Notes: generated by a model not told the origin, from the sequence alone. A stretch of DNA of 64,000 nt from Streptomyces rapamycinicus NRRL 5491 (GCF_024298965.1 NZ_CP085193.1:3906001-3970000), one strand, 5' to 3'. Counted from the stretch's first letter, positions 45,373-54,437 are shown. Program-made: numbers and translations.

Positions 45373-46135
45373 TCGCGGCCACCTTCCCCTTCGCCGCCTG
45401 GTCCCGCCGGGCGCCGCCGCCCGCCCTGCGCCGGGCGATCGGCCCGTGCGCCGCGCCCGCCAGGATCAGCACCGCGCCCACGATGACCGCGATCAGGATC
45501 GGCCCCAGCGGCCCCGGCTGCGAGATCCCGCCCGGCAGCGCCTTGAAGGCGTCGGGCCGCCCCACGGTCCCCCAGGACCCCAGCGGCCAGGCGGTGGCGT
45601 CCACCCGGGCGTCCACCGCGCCGCGCTCCACGGCGCCGCCCGCCTCGTCGGTGAGGTGCACCCGCGAGTCCAGGGAGTCGCTGCGATGGTCGCCCATCAG
45701 AAACAGCCGGTTCTTGGGCACGGTGGTGGAGAAGACCGAGGCGGACGCCTGCTCCCCCGAGCGCAGATACGGTTCCTCGAGGACCTTGCCGTTCACCCGC
45801 AGCCGGCCCTGCTTGTCACAGCACTCGACCCGGTCGCCGCCGACCCCGATGACCCGCTTCACCATGGGCAGGTCGCCCCACACCTGGTCGCGGAAGACCA
45901 CCACATCGCCGCGGCGCACGTCGCCGCCGTCGACCCGCTCCGCCAGCACCCGGGCGCCCTTGCCGATCGTCGGCGTCATGGAGTCGGTGGGGACCGTGTA
46001 CGGCTTGTAGAGCACCGCGCCCCAGACGAAGCCTCCGAGGAACAGCACACAGCCGACGGCCACCGCCAGCCCGGACAGCACGCTGCCGGGCGTGCGCCGC
46101 GGCTTGCCGCCCCCCACCCCTTGGGCTCCGCTCAT
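45365..46135 (-). CDS. sipZ: Type I signal peptidase SipZ
   Basis: 256 residues. One N-terminal membrane helix precedes the catalytic serine in TVPTDSMTPTIGKG (about residue 52) and the catalytic lysine in PMVKRVIGVGGD (about 92). FLMGDHRSDSLDSR is the box E signature. A second C-terminal hydrophobic helix (ILIAVIVGAVLILAGAAHG) is present. It cuts signal peptides of Sec- and Tat-exported proteins outside the membrane. A 30-bp palindrome separates it from sipY, and it heads the operon with the NUDIX gene, matching S. lividans sipZ as I recall the report. Confidence 0.92.
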   Translation of the reverse strand: MSGAQGVGGGKPRRTPGSVLSGLAVAVGCVLFLGGFVWGAVLYKPYTVPTDSMTPTIGKGARVLAERVDGGDVRRGDVVVFRDQVWGDLPMVKRVIGVGGDRVECCDKQGRLRVNGKVLEEPYLRSGEQASASVFSTTVPKNRLFLMGDHRSDSLDSRVHLTDEAGGAVERGAVDARVDATAWPLGSWGTVGRPDAFKALPGGISQPGPLGPILIAVIVGAVLILAGAAHGPIARRRAGGGARRDQAAKGKVAASG

Positions 46136-46174
46136 TCCAGTGCTCCCGCCGTACGCAACAGACGTAGAAGATCA

Positions 46175-46204
46175 GGTTCCGTGTGCCCCGGGGCACACGG
46201 AACC
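46175..46204. terminator. 30-bp perfect palindrome between sipY and sipZ
   Basis: 15-base arms (46175-46189 and 46190-46204) are exactly complementary with no spare loop bases. It starts 28 bp past the sipY stop and 40 bp before the sipZ start. It should terminate the sipW-X-Y message and leave sipZ on its own promoter. Confidence 0.88.
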
Positions 46205-46231
46205 GCACCTTACCCGGCGGTACGGGCCCCG

Positions 46232-47326
46232 TCAGCAGTCGGCAGTCAACCGCTCCGGCCGGCTCTCGGCCTCCGTACGGACCTTGGCGATCAGCCGGCG
46301 GCGGCGCCACAGCACGATCGGCAGCGCACCCGCGAACCCCAGGGCCGAGGGGGCCATCGCGGCGGCCGCGCTCAGACCCGGCTGGTCGAAGGTGCTCGGC
46401 ACCGACAGGGTGGTCCAGCGGTTGATCGGCCAGGCGATGACGATCGCGCGCCCGACGACGTCGTCCACCGAGACCGTGCCGTTGTTCAGGTTCTGGTGGT
46501 AGCGGGAGTCCAGCGAGTCCTGTCGGTGGTCGCCCATCACCCAGATCCGGCCCTCGGGCACCTTGATCGGGCCGAACGGCTTCTCGTCACAGGGGGTGTT
46601 CCCGGGGAAGATGTACGGCTCGTCCAGCGGCTTGCCGTTGACCATCACCTTGCCGCCGCGCTTGCAGGAGACGGTGTCCCCGCCGACCGCGATGACCCGC
46701 TTGATCAGGTCCTTCTCCTCCGCCGACGGCATCAGCCCGATGAAGCTGAGCGCCTTCTGGATGCCCTCGGCGACCGGGCCGGAGCTCTTGGTCTGCGACT
46801 CGCCGAGCCAGCCGCCCGGGTCGTGGAAGACGACCACCTCGCCGCGCTCCGGCTCGGAGCCGAACCACGGGGTGAGCTTGTCCACCAGCACCCGGTCGCC
46901 CCGCTGCAGGGTGTCCTGCATCGAGTCGGACGGGATCGAGAACGCCTGCACCAGGAAGGTCTTGATCAGCAGCGCCAGAGCCAGCGCGATGACGACCAGG
47001 ATCGGCAGCTCCTTCCAGAAGGAGCGCACCTTCTTGGGCCTGCCGAGCTTCCCGGGCCCGCCGGGCTTCCCGGGGCCCGGCGTCGACGCCCCGTCCCCGG
47101 GCCCGGACGGATCAGCCGCGCCGGGACCGTCCGGGGGATCGGAGGGTTCCGGCCCGCCATCGGCTCCGTGTGGGTCCGACGCCCTGGGCGCGGCAGCCGC
47201 CCCGTTCGTGGGTGCACCGGCTTCGGGCGCCTCGTCCGTCCCGTCCGTGGGGTGCTCCGCCCCCGTCCCGGGCTGCCTCTCGGGCTCTTCGTGACCGGAT
47301 CGTGCGCCGACCGCCAAATCCCCCAC
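46232..47326 (-). CDS. sipY: Type I signal peptidase SipY
   Basis: 364 residues. The first 95 are a long Pro/Gly/Asp-rich cytoplasmic arm, then a membrane helix (ILVVIALALALLIKTFLVQA), the catalytic serine in SIPSDSMQDTLQRG and lysine in DLIKRVIAVGGDTV. WVMGDHRQDSLDSR is box E. A hydrophobic C-terminal segment is present. GTG 47326 is chosen because AGGAG lies five bases before it; the frame also has GTG at 47332. The first 215 bases overlap the open sipX frame. Confidence 0.92.
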   Translation of the reverse strand: MGDLAVGARSGHEEPERQPGTGAEHPTDGTDEAPEAGAPTNGAAAAPRASDPHGADGGPEPSDPPDGPGAADPSGPGDGASTPGPGKPGGPGKLGRPKKVRSFWKELPILVVIALALALLIKTFLVQAFSIPSDSMQDTLQRGDRVLVDKLTPWFGSEPERGEVVVFHDPGGWLGESQTKSSGPVAEGIQKALSFIGLMPSAEEKDLIKRVIAVGGDTVSCKRGGKVMVNGKPLDEPYIFPGNTPCDEKPFGPIKVPEGRIWVMGDHRQDSLDSRYHQNLNNGTVSVDDVVGRAIVIAWPINRWTTLSVPSTFDQPGLSAAAAMAPSALGFAGALPIVLWRRRRLIAKVRTEAESRPERLTADC

Positions 47327-48305
47327 ATCCACTCCTCACGCCTGACTGCCGCCTGCCCCACGAACGGCGCAGGATCACCACTCCCATAACGAGCGGGAGT
47401 TCCGCAGGGGTCGGGAGCTGGACCATTCCTTGCTGATCCATGGGGGACAGCCTATGTGCCGAGCCCTCGGCCTGTGTCGCCCCACTCGGCGCGTCCTTCA
47501 CCGAGGCGTAGGTGCCCGGCTCCTCGAGCCGCCGCATGTGCCCGAACGGCCAAGCGATCACCACGGCGCGGCCGACCACCATGTTGTCCGGCACCGTGCC
47601 CTGGTACGGCTCGTCCAGATGGACCCGGGAGTCCGCCGAGTTGGACCGGTGATCACCCATCACGAACATCCGCCCCTGAGGGACCGTCACCTTGAACTGC
47701 TTCTGCGACGGCGGGTTGCCCGGGTGCAGATACGGTTCGTTCAGCGGCGTCCCGTTGACGGTGACCTTACCGTTCGTATCGCAGCACTCGACCGTGTCGC
47801 CGCCCACCGCGACCACCCGCTTGATCAGGTCCTGCTCGTCGGAGGACGGCAGCAGCCCGATGAAGGTCAGGAACTCCTTGCCCTGCTTGATGACCGGCGG
47901 GTCGTCCTTGGGCGGCTTCCGCTCGTCGTCCAGCCACCCGCCGGGATCCTTGAACACCACCACATCGCCGCGCTCCGGCTTCGAGCCGAACCACGGGGTG
48001 AACTTGTCCACCAGCACCCGGTCGCCGATCCGGATGGTCTGCTCCATCGAGCCGGACGGGATGACGAACGCCTGCACCAGGAAGGTCTTCAGGACGAGCG
48101 CGATCACCAGCGCCACGCCCACCAGGATCGGTATCTCCTTGACGGCCGAACGGCGCCGCCTGCGCTTGATACGGCGCTGGATCTTGCGCCGCTCCGCACG
48201 GCCGCCCACCCGGCGCTCGCCCGGCGGACGGGGAGCGCCCAGGTCGACGCCGGCGGGCGGAGGGGCCTGGCGCGCCCTGGCACGAGGACGCCCGCGCTTA
48301 CCCAT
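47112..48305 (-). CDS. sipX: Type I signal peptidase SipX, extended C-terminus
   Basis: 397 residues as read. An Arg-rich cytoplasmic N-terminus precedes the membrane helix; the serine is in VIPSGSMEQTIRIG and the lysine in DLIKRVVAVGGDTV, with FVMGDHRSNSADSR as box E. The second hydrophobic segment (PLVMGVVILRR) marks the usual end. Beyond it the frame stays open through the sipY start and ends only at 47112, giving about 70 extra Arg/Gly-rich residues that are out of frame with sipY. A one-base shift would end it at the TGA just before sipY. ATG 48305 overlaps the sipW stop by eight bases. Confidence 0.88.
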   Translation of the reverse strand: MGKRGRPRARARQAPPPAGVDLGAPRPPGERRVGGRAERRKIQRRIKRRRRRSAVKEIPILVGVALVIALVLKTFLVQAFVIPSGSMEQTIRIGDRVLVDKFTPWFGSKPERGDVVVFKDPGGWLDDERKPPKDDPPVIKQGKEFLTFIGLLPSSDEQDLIKRVVAVGGDTVECCDTNGKVTVNGTPLNEPYLHPGNPPSQKQFKVTVPQGRMFVMGDHRSNSADSRVHLDEPYQGTVPDNMVVGRAVVIAWPFGHMRRLEEPGTYASVKDAPSGATQAEGSAHRLSPMDQQGMVQLPTPAELPLVMGVVILRRSWGRRQSGVRSGCGGFGGRRTIRSRRAREAARDGGGAPHGRDGRGARSRCTHERGGCRAQGVGPTRSRWRAGTLRSPGRSRRG

Positions 48306-49146
48306 GGGCACCACCGCGGGCAGCGGACGGTATGCGGGCGGGCTCCGCGGGCACGCTCGTGAAGGCGTCCGTCCGGGGTACGCCGGACCAGCGGCCGAAC
48401 GGCCAGCCGATCCATTCGGCGCGGCCGATCACCTTGTCGACGGGGACCGTGCCCCCGCCCGGGGCGCCCAGATAGTCGCGCGAGTCCCGGGAGGCGTCGC
48501 GGTGATCGCCCATGACCCACAGCCGTCCCTCGGGCACGACGATGTCGAAGGGCACCCGCGAGGGGCTGTCCCCGGGGTGCAGATAGTGCTCGTCCACCGG
48601 TTGACCGTTCACCTCGATCCTCCCCCGCTCGTCGCAGCAGGTGACCCGGTCACCACCGATGCCCACCACGCGCTTGACGTAGTCGGACTCGGCCGGTTCG
48701 GCCAGCCCGACCGCCGCGGCCGCCTCGCGCAGCAGACCCGTCACCGGATTCCCGGACGGCTCCTCCTCGCCGAAGGAGCCGGCTCCATCGAACACGACAA
48801 CGTCGCCGCGGCGCGGATCGTCCCCGAAACGGTAGGCGAGCTTGTTCACAAGCACCCGGTCCCCGGGGCGGAGGGTGCTCTCCATGGAACCGCTCGGGAT
48901 CAGGAACGGCTGCAGCACAAAGCCGCTCACCAGCAGCACGAACGCGGCACACGCGGTCGCGAGCAGCGCCGCCCGCCGCCAGCGCCCGCCGCCGGTCAGC
49001 CAGCCCCACAGCCGGTGCGGCGACCGCCCGGCGGCCGGGGGCTCCCCGGTCCGCGCGGAGGCATGCGAAGAGCGCGACCGCCCCTCGCGCTCCTTCTCGG
49101 AGCCCTGGGAGCGGTCGCGCTCCGCGAGCTGTCCTTCGGTGTTCAT
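48298..49146 (-). CDS. sipW: Type I signal peptidase SipW
   Basis: 282 residues. A polar N-terminus of about 55 residues is followed by a membrane helix (ALLATACAAFVLLVSGFVLQ), the serine in LIPSGSMESTLRPG and the lysine in DYVKRVVGIGGDRV; WVMGDHRDASRDSR is box E. Unlike its paralogues it has no clear C-terminal membrane helix and ends in RGGAHG. It is the first gene of the sipW-X-Y operon and follows rplS by 83 bp. The stop overlaps the sipX start by eight bases. Confidence 0.92.
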   Translation of the reverse strand: MNTEGQLAERDRSQGSEKEREGRSRSSHASARTGEPPAAGRSPHRLWGWLTGGGRWRRAALLATACAAFVLLVSGFVLQPFLIPSGSMESTLRPGDRVLVNKLAYRFGDDPRRGDVVVFDGAGSFGEEEPSGNPVTGLLREAAAAVGLAEPAESDYVKRVVGIGGDRVTCCDERGRIEVNGQPVDEHYLHPGDSPSRVPFDIVVPEGRLWVMGDHRDASRDSRDYLGAPGGGTVPVDKVIGRAEWIGWPFGRWSGVPRTDAFTSVPAEPARIPSAARGGAHG

Positions 49147-49229
49147 CGGGCCAGAGCCTATCCGGCCCGGCCGGATGATCCGGCGGTAGCTCAGTAGTCG
49201 CGCAAAATCGCCGCGATCCCGCCGCGAGC

Positions 49230-49580
49230 TCAGCTCTCGCGCTTCTCCTTGATCTTGGCGGCCTTGCCGCGGAGGTCGCGCAGGTAGTACAGCTTCGCCC
49301 GGCGCACATCACCGCGGGTGACGACCTCGATCTTCTCGACGATCGGGGTGTGCACCGGGAAGGTGCGCTCCACACCGACGCTGAAGCTCACCTTGCGGAC
49401 GGTGAAGGTCTCGCGGACACCGGAGCCCTGGCGGCGGATGACGACGCCCTTGAACTGCTGGACACGGGAGCGGTTGCCCTCGATGACGCGGACGTGGACG
49501 TTGACCGTGTCGCCGGGGCGGAAGGTCGGGATGTCGCTGCGCAGCGACGCGGAGTCGACGGTGTCGAGCAGGTGAGACAT
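49230..49580 (-). CDS. rplS: 50S ribosomal protein L19
   Basis: 116 residues, complete. Conserved segments: [33 protein letters not shown] and [16 protein letters not shown]19 sits at the 30S-50S interface. ATG 49580 is the family start; the frame is open to 49691 but the extra part is not L19. It lies 132 bp after trmD; that gap contains a small 6-bp hairpin (49672-49677 with 49681-49686). Confidence 0.98.
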   Translation of the reverse strand: MSHLLDTVDSASLRSDIPTFRPGDTVNVHVRVIEGNRSRVQQFKGVVIRRQGSGVRETFTVRKVSFSVGVERTFPVHTPIVEKIEVVTRGDVRRAKLYYLRDLRGKAAKIKEKRES

Positions 49581-49712
49581 GATCGTCTGCTTTCCTCGCT
49601 GATGCCACAGGTCATCAGCGGCATATCGGATGATGATTCGGAGTGCCGCCCTCATCGGGTGGGCGTCGGTCCCCCTGTGGCAGGGGCGCACACCCGGACG
49701 TACGGCAGCGGC

Positions 49713-50579
49713 CTATTCTTCCACGGCCCGGTCCGGCCGCCCAAATCGGGCCCCACCGGTCGTCCCACCGGTTGCTCCGTCGGCCGTCCCGCCGGTCCCG
49801 GGGAGCTCCTCCCAGCCCAGTTCGGCCAGGATCGCGCGGTCGTGCTTGTCGAGCGTCGCCGGGTCGCAGCGCTCGATCAGATCGGGGCGGTTCTCGCTGG
49901 TGCGGCGGAACGCCTCGTCCCGGCGCCAGCGGGCGACCCTGCCGTGGTGGCCGCTGATCAGCACCTCCGGGATGGAGCGGCCGCGCCACTCGGGGGGCTT
50001 GGTGTAGACGGGCCCCTCCAGGAGGTCGGCCATCGTGCCGGGGGCGAAGGAGTCGTCGCGGTGCGACTCGGCGTTGCCCAGTACGCCCGGCAGCAGCCGG
50101 GCCACCGCCTCGGTGATCACCAGCACGGCGGCCTCGCCACCGGCCAGGACGTAGTCGCCGATCGAGACCTCGTGGACCTCCAGCAGCTCGCCGTACTCCT
50201 CGATCACCCGGCGGTCGATGCCCTCGTAACGGGCGGGCGCGAAGACCAGCCAGGGGTGCTCGGCGAGCTCGACGGCGAGGGCCTGGGTGAACGGACGGCC
50301 GCTAGGGGTCGGCACGATCAGCGTGGGCTTGACCAGCCCCTCGGCCTCGCCCGACGCCATGATCGAGTCAAGCGCCTCGCCCCAGGGCTCGGGCTTCATC
50401 ACCATGCCGGGACCGCCGCCGTACGGGGTGTCGTCGACCGTGTTGTGCCGGTCGTGCGTCCAGGCGCGCAGATCGTGGACCCGGACGTCGAGCTGACCGC
50501 GGGCACGGGCCTTGCCGACCAGCGAGACGTTCAGCGGCTCCAGATACTCGGGGAAGATCGTGACGACGTCGAGCCTCAT
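49713..50579 (-). CDS. trmD: tRNA (guanine-37-N1)-methyltransferase
   Basis: 288 residues, about 30 more than E. coli TrmD owing to a Gly/Thr-rich tail ([20 protein letters not shown]). The trefoil-knot SAM site is seen as [34 protein letters not shown] and [15 protein letters not shown] are N-terminal signatures. It methylates G37 to keep the reading frame. ATG overlaps the rimM stop by four bases (ATGA). Confidence 0.96.
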   Translation of the reverse strand: MRLDVVTIFPEYLEPLNVSLVGKARARGQLDVRVHDLRAWTHDRHNTVDDTPYGGGPGMVMKPEPWGEALDSIMASGEAEGLVKPTLIVPTPSGRPFTQALAVELAEHPWLVFAPARYEGIDRRVIEEYGELLEVHEVSIGDYVLAGGEAAVLVITEAVARLLPGVLGNAESHRDDSFAPGTMADLLEGPVYTKPPEWRGRSIPEVLISGHHGRVARWRRDEAFRRTSENRPDLIERCDPATLDKHDRAILAELGWEELPGTGGTADGATGGTTGGARFGRPDRAVEE

Positions 50580-51244
50580 GACGACTCATCCCCACGGCCG
50601 CCCGCGGTGTCGCCCTTACGGTCGTCGCCCGCGGTCTCACCGCTGTCCGCGGCCGCGCTCTTACGGCCGCCCTCGGCCTCGTCCTTACGGCTGCCCGCGG
50701 GCTCCTCGTCACGGCTGCCCGCGATCTCCGCCTCGGCCTCGTCGAGCAGGCCCGGCGGCGGGTCGATCACGGCGCGCTGCGCCTCCAGATCGATCTCCGG
50801 CACGACCTCGGAGACGAACGGGATCAGAGCCTCACCCCCGTCGGGGCGCTTCACGACCAGCAGGTCCTGGTACGGCAGATGGGAGATCTCGGAGATCCGC
50901 CCGACCTCCGTGCCGTCCACGGTGACCACATCGAGGTCGATCAGCTGATGGTCGTAGAACTCCTCGGGATCCTCGGGGAGTTCCTCCGGGTCGACCTCGG
51001 CGATCAGCAGGATGTTGCGCAGCGCCTCCGCGGCGCTGCGGTCGCGTACGCCGTCGAAGCGCAGCAGCAGCCGGCCGCTGTGCACCCGGCCGGACTCGAT
51101 GGTCAGCGGCCCGGCCGAGGCGGGCTCGGTGGCCAGCACGGCGCCCGGGCCGAGCCGCAGCTCCGGCTCGTCCGTCCGCACCTCGACGGTGACCTCGCCC
51201 TTGATGCCATGGGCACGGCCGATCCGCGCGACAACCAACTGCAC
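50576..51244 (-). CDS. rimM: Ribosome maturation factor RimM, with charged C-terminal tail
   Basis: 222 residues. The core (about 1-170) has [17 protein letters not shown] and the PRC domain ending [20 protein letters not shown]. RimM assists 16S 3' domain assembly with S19. About 55 extra residues form a tail with repeated SRKDE/GRK phrases, unusual in length. GTG 51244 fits the family start, with AAGGGA upstream; the frame opens earlier at 51286. Its stop overlaps trmD. Confidence 0.93.
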   Translation of the reverse strand: MQLVVARIGRAHGIKGEVTVEVRTDEPELRLGPGAVLATEPASAGPLTIESGRVHSGRLLLRFDGVRDRSAAEALRNILLIAEVDPEELPEDPEEFYDHQLIDLDVVTVDGTEVGRISEISHLPYQDLLVVKRPDGGEALIPFVSEVVPEIDLEAQRAVIDPPPGLLDEAEAEIAGSRDEEPAGSRKDEAEGGRKSAAADSGETAGDDRKGDTAGGRGDESS

Positions 51245-51325
51245 GATGCGATGTCCCTTCACACACACGGGCCGGGGACGGCCCAAAGCCCTCCCCGGCC
51301 CGTGCCGGTGCTCTTCTTGATCGCC

Positions 51326-51565
51326 TCAGCGGACCTGATCGACGTCGACGAGGTCGACGCGGATCCCACGGCCGCCGATGGCGCCCACGACGGTGCGCAG
51401 GGCGCGTGCGGTGCGGCCGTTGCGGCCGATCACCTTACCGAGGTCATCGGGGTGCACCCGGACCTCGAGCACCCGCCCGCGCCGCAGGTTGCGCGAGGCG
51501 ACCTGCACCTCGTCGGGGTTGTCGACGATGCCCTTCACCAGGTGCTCGAGGGCCTCCTCGAGCAT
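51326..51565 (-). CDS. KH-domain RNA-binding protein (KhpA/YlqC)
   Basis: 79 residues forming one KH domain: VHPDDLGKVIGRNGRTARAL contains the GXXG loop that grips RNA. Such proteins pair with KhpB and affect cell size and sRNA handling in other Gram-positives; the role here is not known. It lies two bases after rpsP in the standard rpsP-khpA-rimM-trmD-rplS order. Confidence 0.93.
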   Translation of the reverse strand: MLEEALEHLVKGIVDNPDEVQVASRNLRRGRVLEVRVHPDDLGKVIGRNGRTARALRTVVGAIGGRGIRVDLVDVDQVR

Positions 51566-51567
51566 CC

Positions 51568-52011
51568 TCAGGCCTCAGTCGACGCGGTGGACTCGGCGGA
51601 CCCGGCCGCCTCGTCCGACTTCTTGTCGGCCTTCTTCGCCTTCGGGGTGATCGCCTCACCCTTCGGCTCGTCACCGGCGTCCTTGGCGGCCGCCTCGAAC
51701 AGCGCGCGCTTGTCGGCCTTCGGCTCGGCGACCTTCATCGGAGCCGGGGCGGGCAGACCCTTGAACTTCTGCCAGTCGCCGGTGACCTTCAGAATGGCCA
51801 GCACCGGCTCGGTCGGCTGCGCGCCGACCTTCAGCCAGTGCTGCACGCGCTCCGAGTCCACCTCGATGCGCGACGGGTTCTGCACCGGGTGGTACAGACC
51901 GATCTCCTCGATCGCCCGGCCGTCACGGCGGGTGCGGGAGTCGGCGATGACGATGCGGTAGTGAGGCGACCGGATCTTGCCCAGACGCTTCAGCTTGATC
52001 TTGACTGCCAC
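51568..52011 (-). CDS. rpsP: 30S ribosomal protein S16, with long C-terminal tail
   Basis: 147 residues against about 82 in E. coli. The S16 core is normal ([20 protein letters not shown], then GLYHPVQNP). The additional C-terminal 60 residues are Lys/Ala/Glu-rich, as seen in other streptomycetes. The start is GTG 52011 with GGAGACACC upstream; the frame is open to 52284 but the earlier part is not conserved. It opens the ribosome-maturation operon. Confidence 0.97.
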   Translation of the reverse strand: MAVKIKLKRLGKIRSPHYRIVIADSRTRRDGRAIEEIGLYHPVQNPSRIEVDSERVQHWLKVGAQPTEPVLAILKVTGDWQKFKGLPAPAPMKVAEPKADKRALFEAAAKDAGDEPKGEAITPKAKKADKKSDEAAGSAESTASTEA

Positions 52012-52166
52012 GGGAGTGGTGTCTCCTGGTCTTGACGTGGTTGAGCACTGCGACGTGCCGCGTGGGGTTGCGGTACCCGAGTGCCCGATGGACGCGTCAG
52101 CCGGAGGAGAGAGGGGTCCTGGTCGACTGTCGAGTACAGCAGACCATTGTGCCACACCGTTACAGG

Positions 52167-52760
52167 TCAGCCGACCGCGGCCACCGGCTCCGGAATGCGG
52201 AACGGCTTCCCGCATCCACCGCACATGATCGGCGCCTGGGCCAGCACCGACGGGACGACGCGGACATTGCGCCCGCAGTCGCACACCGCCTTGACCCGGA
52301 CCCCGCCACCGGACGAGCCGTGGCGCGCGGCGGGCCCGCGGAAGGTGCGGGAGGTCTCGGCGGTGGTCGCCACGGTGTGCGCCTTGAGCGCGCGCTGGAG
52401 GCGTTCGATCGTCGTCCGGTACCGCTTTCTCGCCTCTGGGCTGAGGGTGACCAGCGAGAAGCCGCTGCTGGGATGCGGCTCCTCGGGATGGTCCAGCCCC
52501 AGATCCTCGGCGATCGCCAGGAACCGGCGGTTGTGGTAGCGGCCGGCGCGTGAGGTGTCACGGACACCGCGGGCAGCGGCGATCCCATGCACTGCCTCAT
52601 GCAGCAGCCGTTCGAAGGAGAGCTCGGCGCCACATGCGGACGACGATTCTCCGATCAGCGATTCGGGCGCGGCTAGATCCGGCAGCTCGGGGTGGTGCCG
52701 TTGAATGTCGGCCCACGCCTGCGCCAGTTCTGCGGCGAGAACAGGTGGTGTCGTGCTCAC
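52167..52760 (-). CDS. SprT-like zinc protein, function unknown
   Basis: 197 residues. The central HEAVH (phrase [14 protein letters not shown]) is a zinc-metalloprotease-like HExxH. A C-terminal pair CDCG and CGGCG could form a zinc ribbon. [16 protein letters not shown] is typical of SprT-like proteins. No signal peptide. It is conserved in streptomycetes next to rpsP but not characterised. Protease activity is inferred from the motif alone. Confidence 0.8.
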   Translation of the reverse strand: MSTTPPVLAAELAQAWADIQRHHPELPDLAAPESLIGESSSACGAELSFERLLHEAVHGIAAARGVRDTSRAGRYHNRRFLAIAEDLGLDHPEEPHPSSGFSLVTLSPEARKRYRTTIERLQRALKAHTVATTAETSRTFRGPAARHGSSGGGVRVKAVCDCGRNVRVVPSVLAQAPIMCGGCGKPFRIPEPVAAVG

Positions 52761-52920
52761 GTCGTCCTAACGAGCGGGACCGGTCCGGTGTTCCGATTCC
52801 GGGGCATCCCAAATAATTTGCACGTACCAGTCAGTTCACGGTGATGTACGACGACGAGGGGCGGGTGCGTAAATGTATGGATGAGCCACGCACCGCGCAC
52901 CAAGCCGGTACGTACCGGTT

Positions 52921-53040
52921 CAGTAGGCCCTCGCGACGTCTGCTCTCACGACGTCAGTAGGCCCTCGCGACGTCTGCTCTCACGACGTCAGTAGGCCCTC
53001 GCGACGTCTGCTCTCACGACGTCAGTAGGCTCTCGCGACG
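52921..53040. repeat. 34-bp tandem repeat (3.5 copies) containing the proS 3' end
   Basis: The 34-base unit starts at 52921, 52955 and 52989 without a mismatch, and a partial copy at 53023 differs at one base. The 53023 copy is the end of proS (last codons ARAY and TGA). So three exact extra copies of the gene end lie downstream of it. Each unit has GACGT inverted elements that could fold. Confidence 0.95.
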
Positions 53041-54437
53041 AACGCGACGTTACCGGGAGCGTCGTCGGCGTCCGGCACCGCCCCGTCCTCGGTGACCAGA
53101 CACCGGACGGACACGGACCGCTCGGCGAGCGCCGCCTCACCCTCCGGCCCCAGATCCGACCACCGGATGCGGGCCCAGCCGCCCGCCGCCGCGACCTCGG
53201 CGGCCTCCTCCATGGTCGTCACGTCCGTGGTGCGCGCCTTACGGCGCTCACGGGCCTGCCGCAGCAGCAGCGCCTGGTCCTCCTCCAGGACCTTGGGCAG
53301 CAGCTCCGGCAGCAGTTCGGCGCGCACCGGCTCCTTGCCGCCGGGGATCCGCCTGACCACCATCGCGGTGCCGCTCTCCAGGTCGCGCGGGCCGACCTCG
53401 ACCCGCACCGGCACGCCCTTGAGCTCCCAGTCGACCGCGCGCCGGCCGAAGGCGGTGTCCGTACGGTCGTCGACATGGGCCCGCACGCCCGCCGCGGTGA
53501 GCAGTTCGCCGATCTCGCGGACCTTGGCGAGCACCGCGTCGTCGCCCTTGATCGCCACCACCACGACCTGCACCGGGGCCAGCCGCGGCGGGATCCGAAG
53601 GCCGTTGTCGTCGCCGTGCATCATCACCAGCGCGCCGACCATCCGGGTCGTACTGCCCCAGGAGGTCTGCCAGACCAGTTCCTGCTCGCCGTCCTTGGAC
53701 AGATAGCTGGTGTGGAAGGCCCGGGCGAAGTTCTGGCCGAGCTCGTGGCTGGTGCCCAGCTGGAGCGCCTTGCCGTCGCCCATCATCCCTTCGAGGGTGA
53801 GGGTGTTGAGGGCGCCGGCGAACCGCTCCCGGGCTGTCTTGCGGCCCAGGACCACGTCCATCGCGAGGACGTCCTCCATGAACCGGGCGTAGACCTCGCG
53901 GTGGATCCGGGCGGCGAAGGCCCGGGCGTCCTCGTACGACGCGTGCGCGGTGTGGCCCTCCTGCCACAGGAACTCGGTCGTCCGCAGGAACAGCCGCGGC
54001 CGCAGCTCCCAACGCACCACATTGGCCCACTGGTTGATCAGCAGGGGCAGATCGCGGTAGCTCTGCACCCACTTGGAGAAGTACTCGTTGACGATCGTCT
54101 CGGAGGTGGGCCGGACGACGACCGGCTCCTCGAGCTCCTTACCGCCGCCATGGGTGACGACCGCGAGCTCCGGCGCGAACCCCTCGACGTGATCGGCCTC
54201 CTTGGCCAGATACGACTGCGGGATGAAGAGCGGGAAGTACGCGTTCTGGACGCCGACCGCCTTGATGCGGGCGTCCATGTCCTGCTGCATCCGCTCCCAC
54301 AGCCCGTACCCGTACGGTCGGATCACCATGGTGCCGCGCACCGGGCCGTTGTCGGCCAGTTCGGCCTTGTTGATCACGTCCTGGTACCAGCGGGGGAAGT
54401 CCTCCGCCTGGGGGGTGAGCACGGGAGCCTTGGCCAT
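53022..54437 (-). CDS. proS: Prolyl-tRNA synthetase, archaeal/eukaryal type
   Basis: 471-residue class II aminoacyl-tRNA synthetase. Motif 2 is RWELRPRLFLRTTEFLWQEG and motif 3 contains GLRIPPRLAPVQVV. The proline site has TSETIVNEYFSKW and GTSHELGQNFARAF. There is no editing insertion domain between motifs 2 and 3, so it belongs to the short archaeal/eukaryal type, not the 560-residue bacterial type. It charges tRNA-Pro. Whether it is the sole enzyme here or a second copy cannot be judged in this window. No ribosome site is seen before ATG 54437. The 3' end is part of a tandem repeat. Confidence 0.93.
   Translation of the reverse strand: MAKAPVLTPQAEDFPRWYQDVINKAELADNGPVRGTMVIRPYGYGLWERMQQDMDARIKAVGVQNAYFPLFIPQSYLAKEADHVEGFAPELAVVTHGGGKELEEPVVVRPTSETIVNEYFSKWVQSYRDLPLLINQWANVVRWELRPRLFLRTTEFLWQEGHTAHASYEDARAFAARIHREVYARFMEDVLAMDVVLGRKTARERFAGALNTLTLEGMMGDGKALQLGTSHELGQNFARAFHTSYLSKDGEQELVWQTSWGSTTRMVGALVMMHGDDNGLRIPPRLAPVQVVVVAIKGDDAVLAKVREIGELLTAAGVRAHVDDRTDTAFGRRAVDWELKGVPVRVEVGPRDLESGTAMVVRRIPGGKEPVRAELLPELLPKVLEEDQALLLRQARERRKARTTDVTTMEEAAEVAAAGGWARIRWSDLGPEGEAALAERSVSVRCLVTEDGAVPDADDAPGNVAFVARAY

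Noticed and set aside
45365..49146. Recent tandem amplification of signal peptidase genes
   Set aside because: The four proteins are diverged over their whole length apart from catalytic motifs, so the duplication is old.
49170..49229. Possible tRNA gene: GGCGGTAGCTCAGTAGTCGC looks like a tRNA D-arm
   Set aside because: No anticodon stem, no T-arm (GGTTCGANNCC) and no acceptor stem can be formed with the following bases.
52921..53040. CRISPR-like array
   Set aside because: The units are directly joined with no unique spacers, and the sequence is the end of proS; no cas genes are near.
53022..54437. T-box leader upstream of proS
   Set aside because: No T-box word, specifier loop or terminator/antiterminator pair is seen in 54438-54771.
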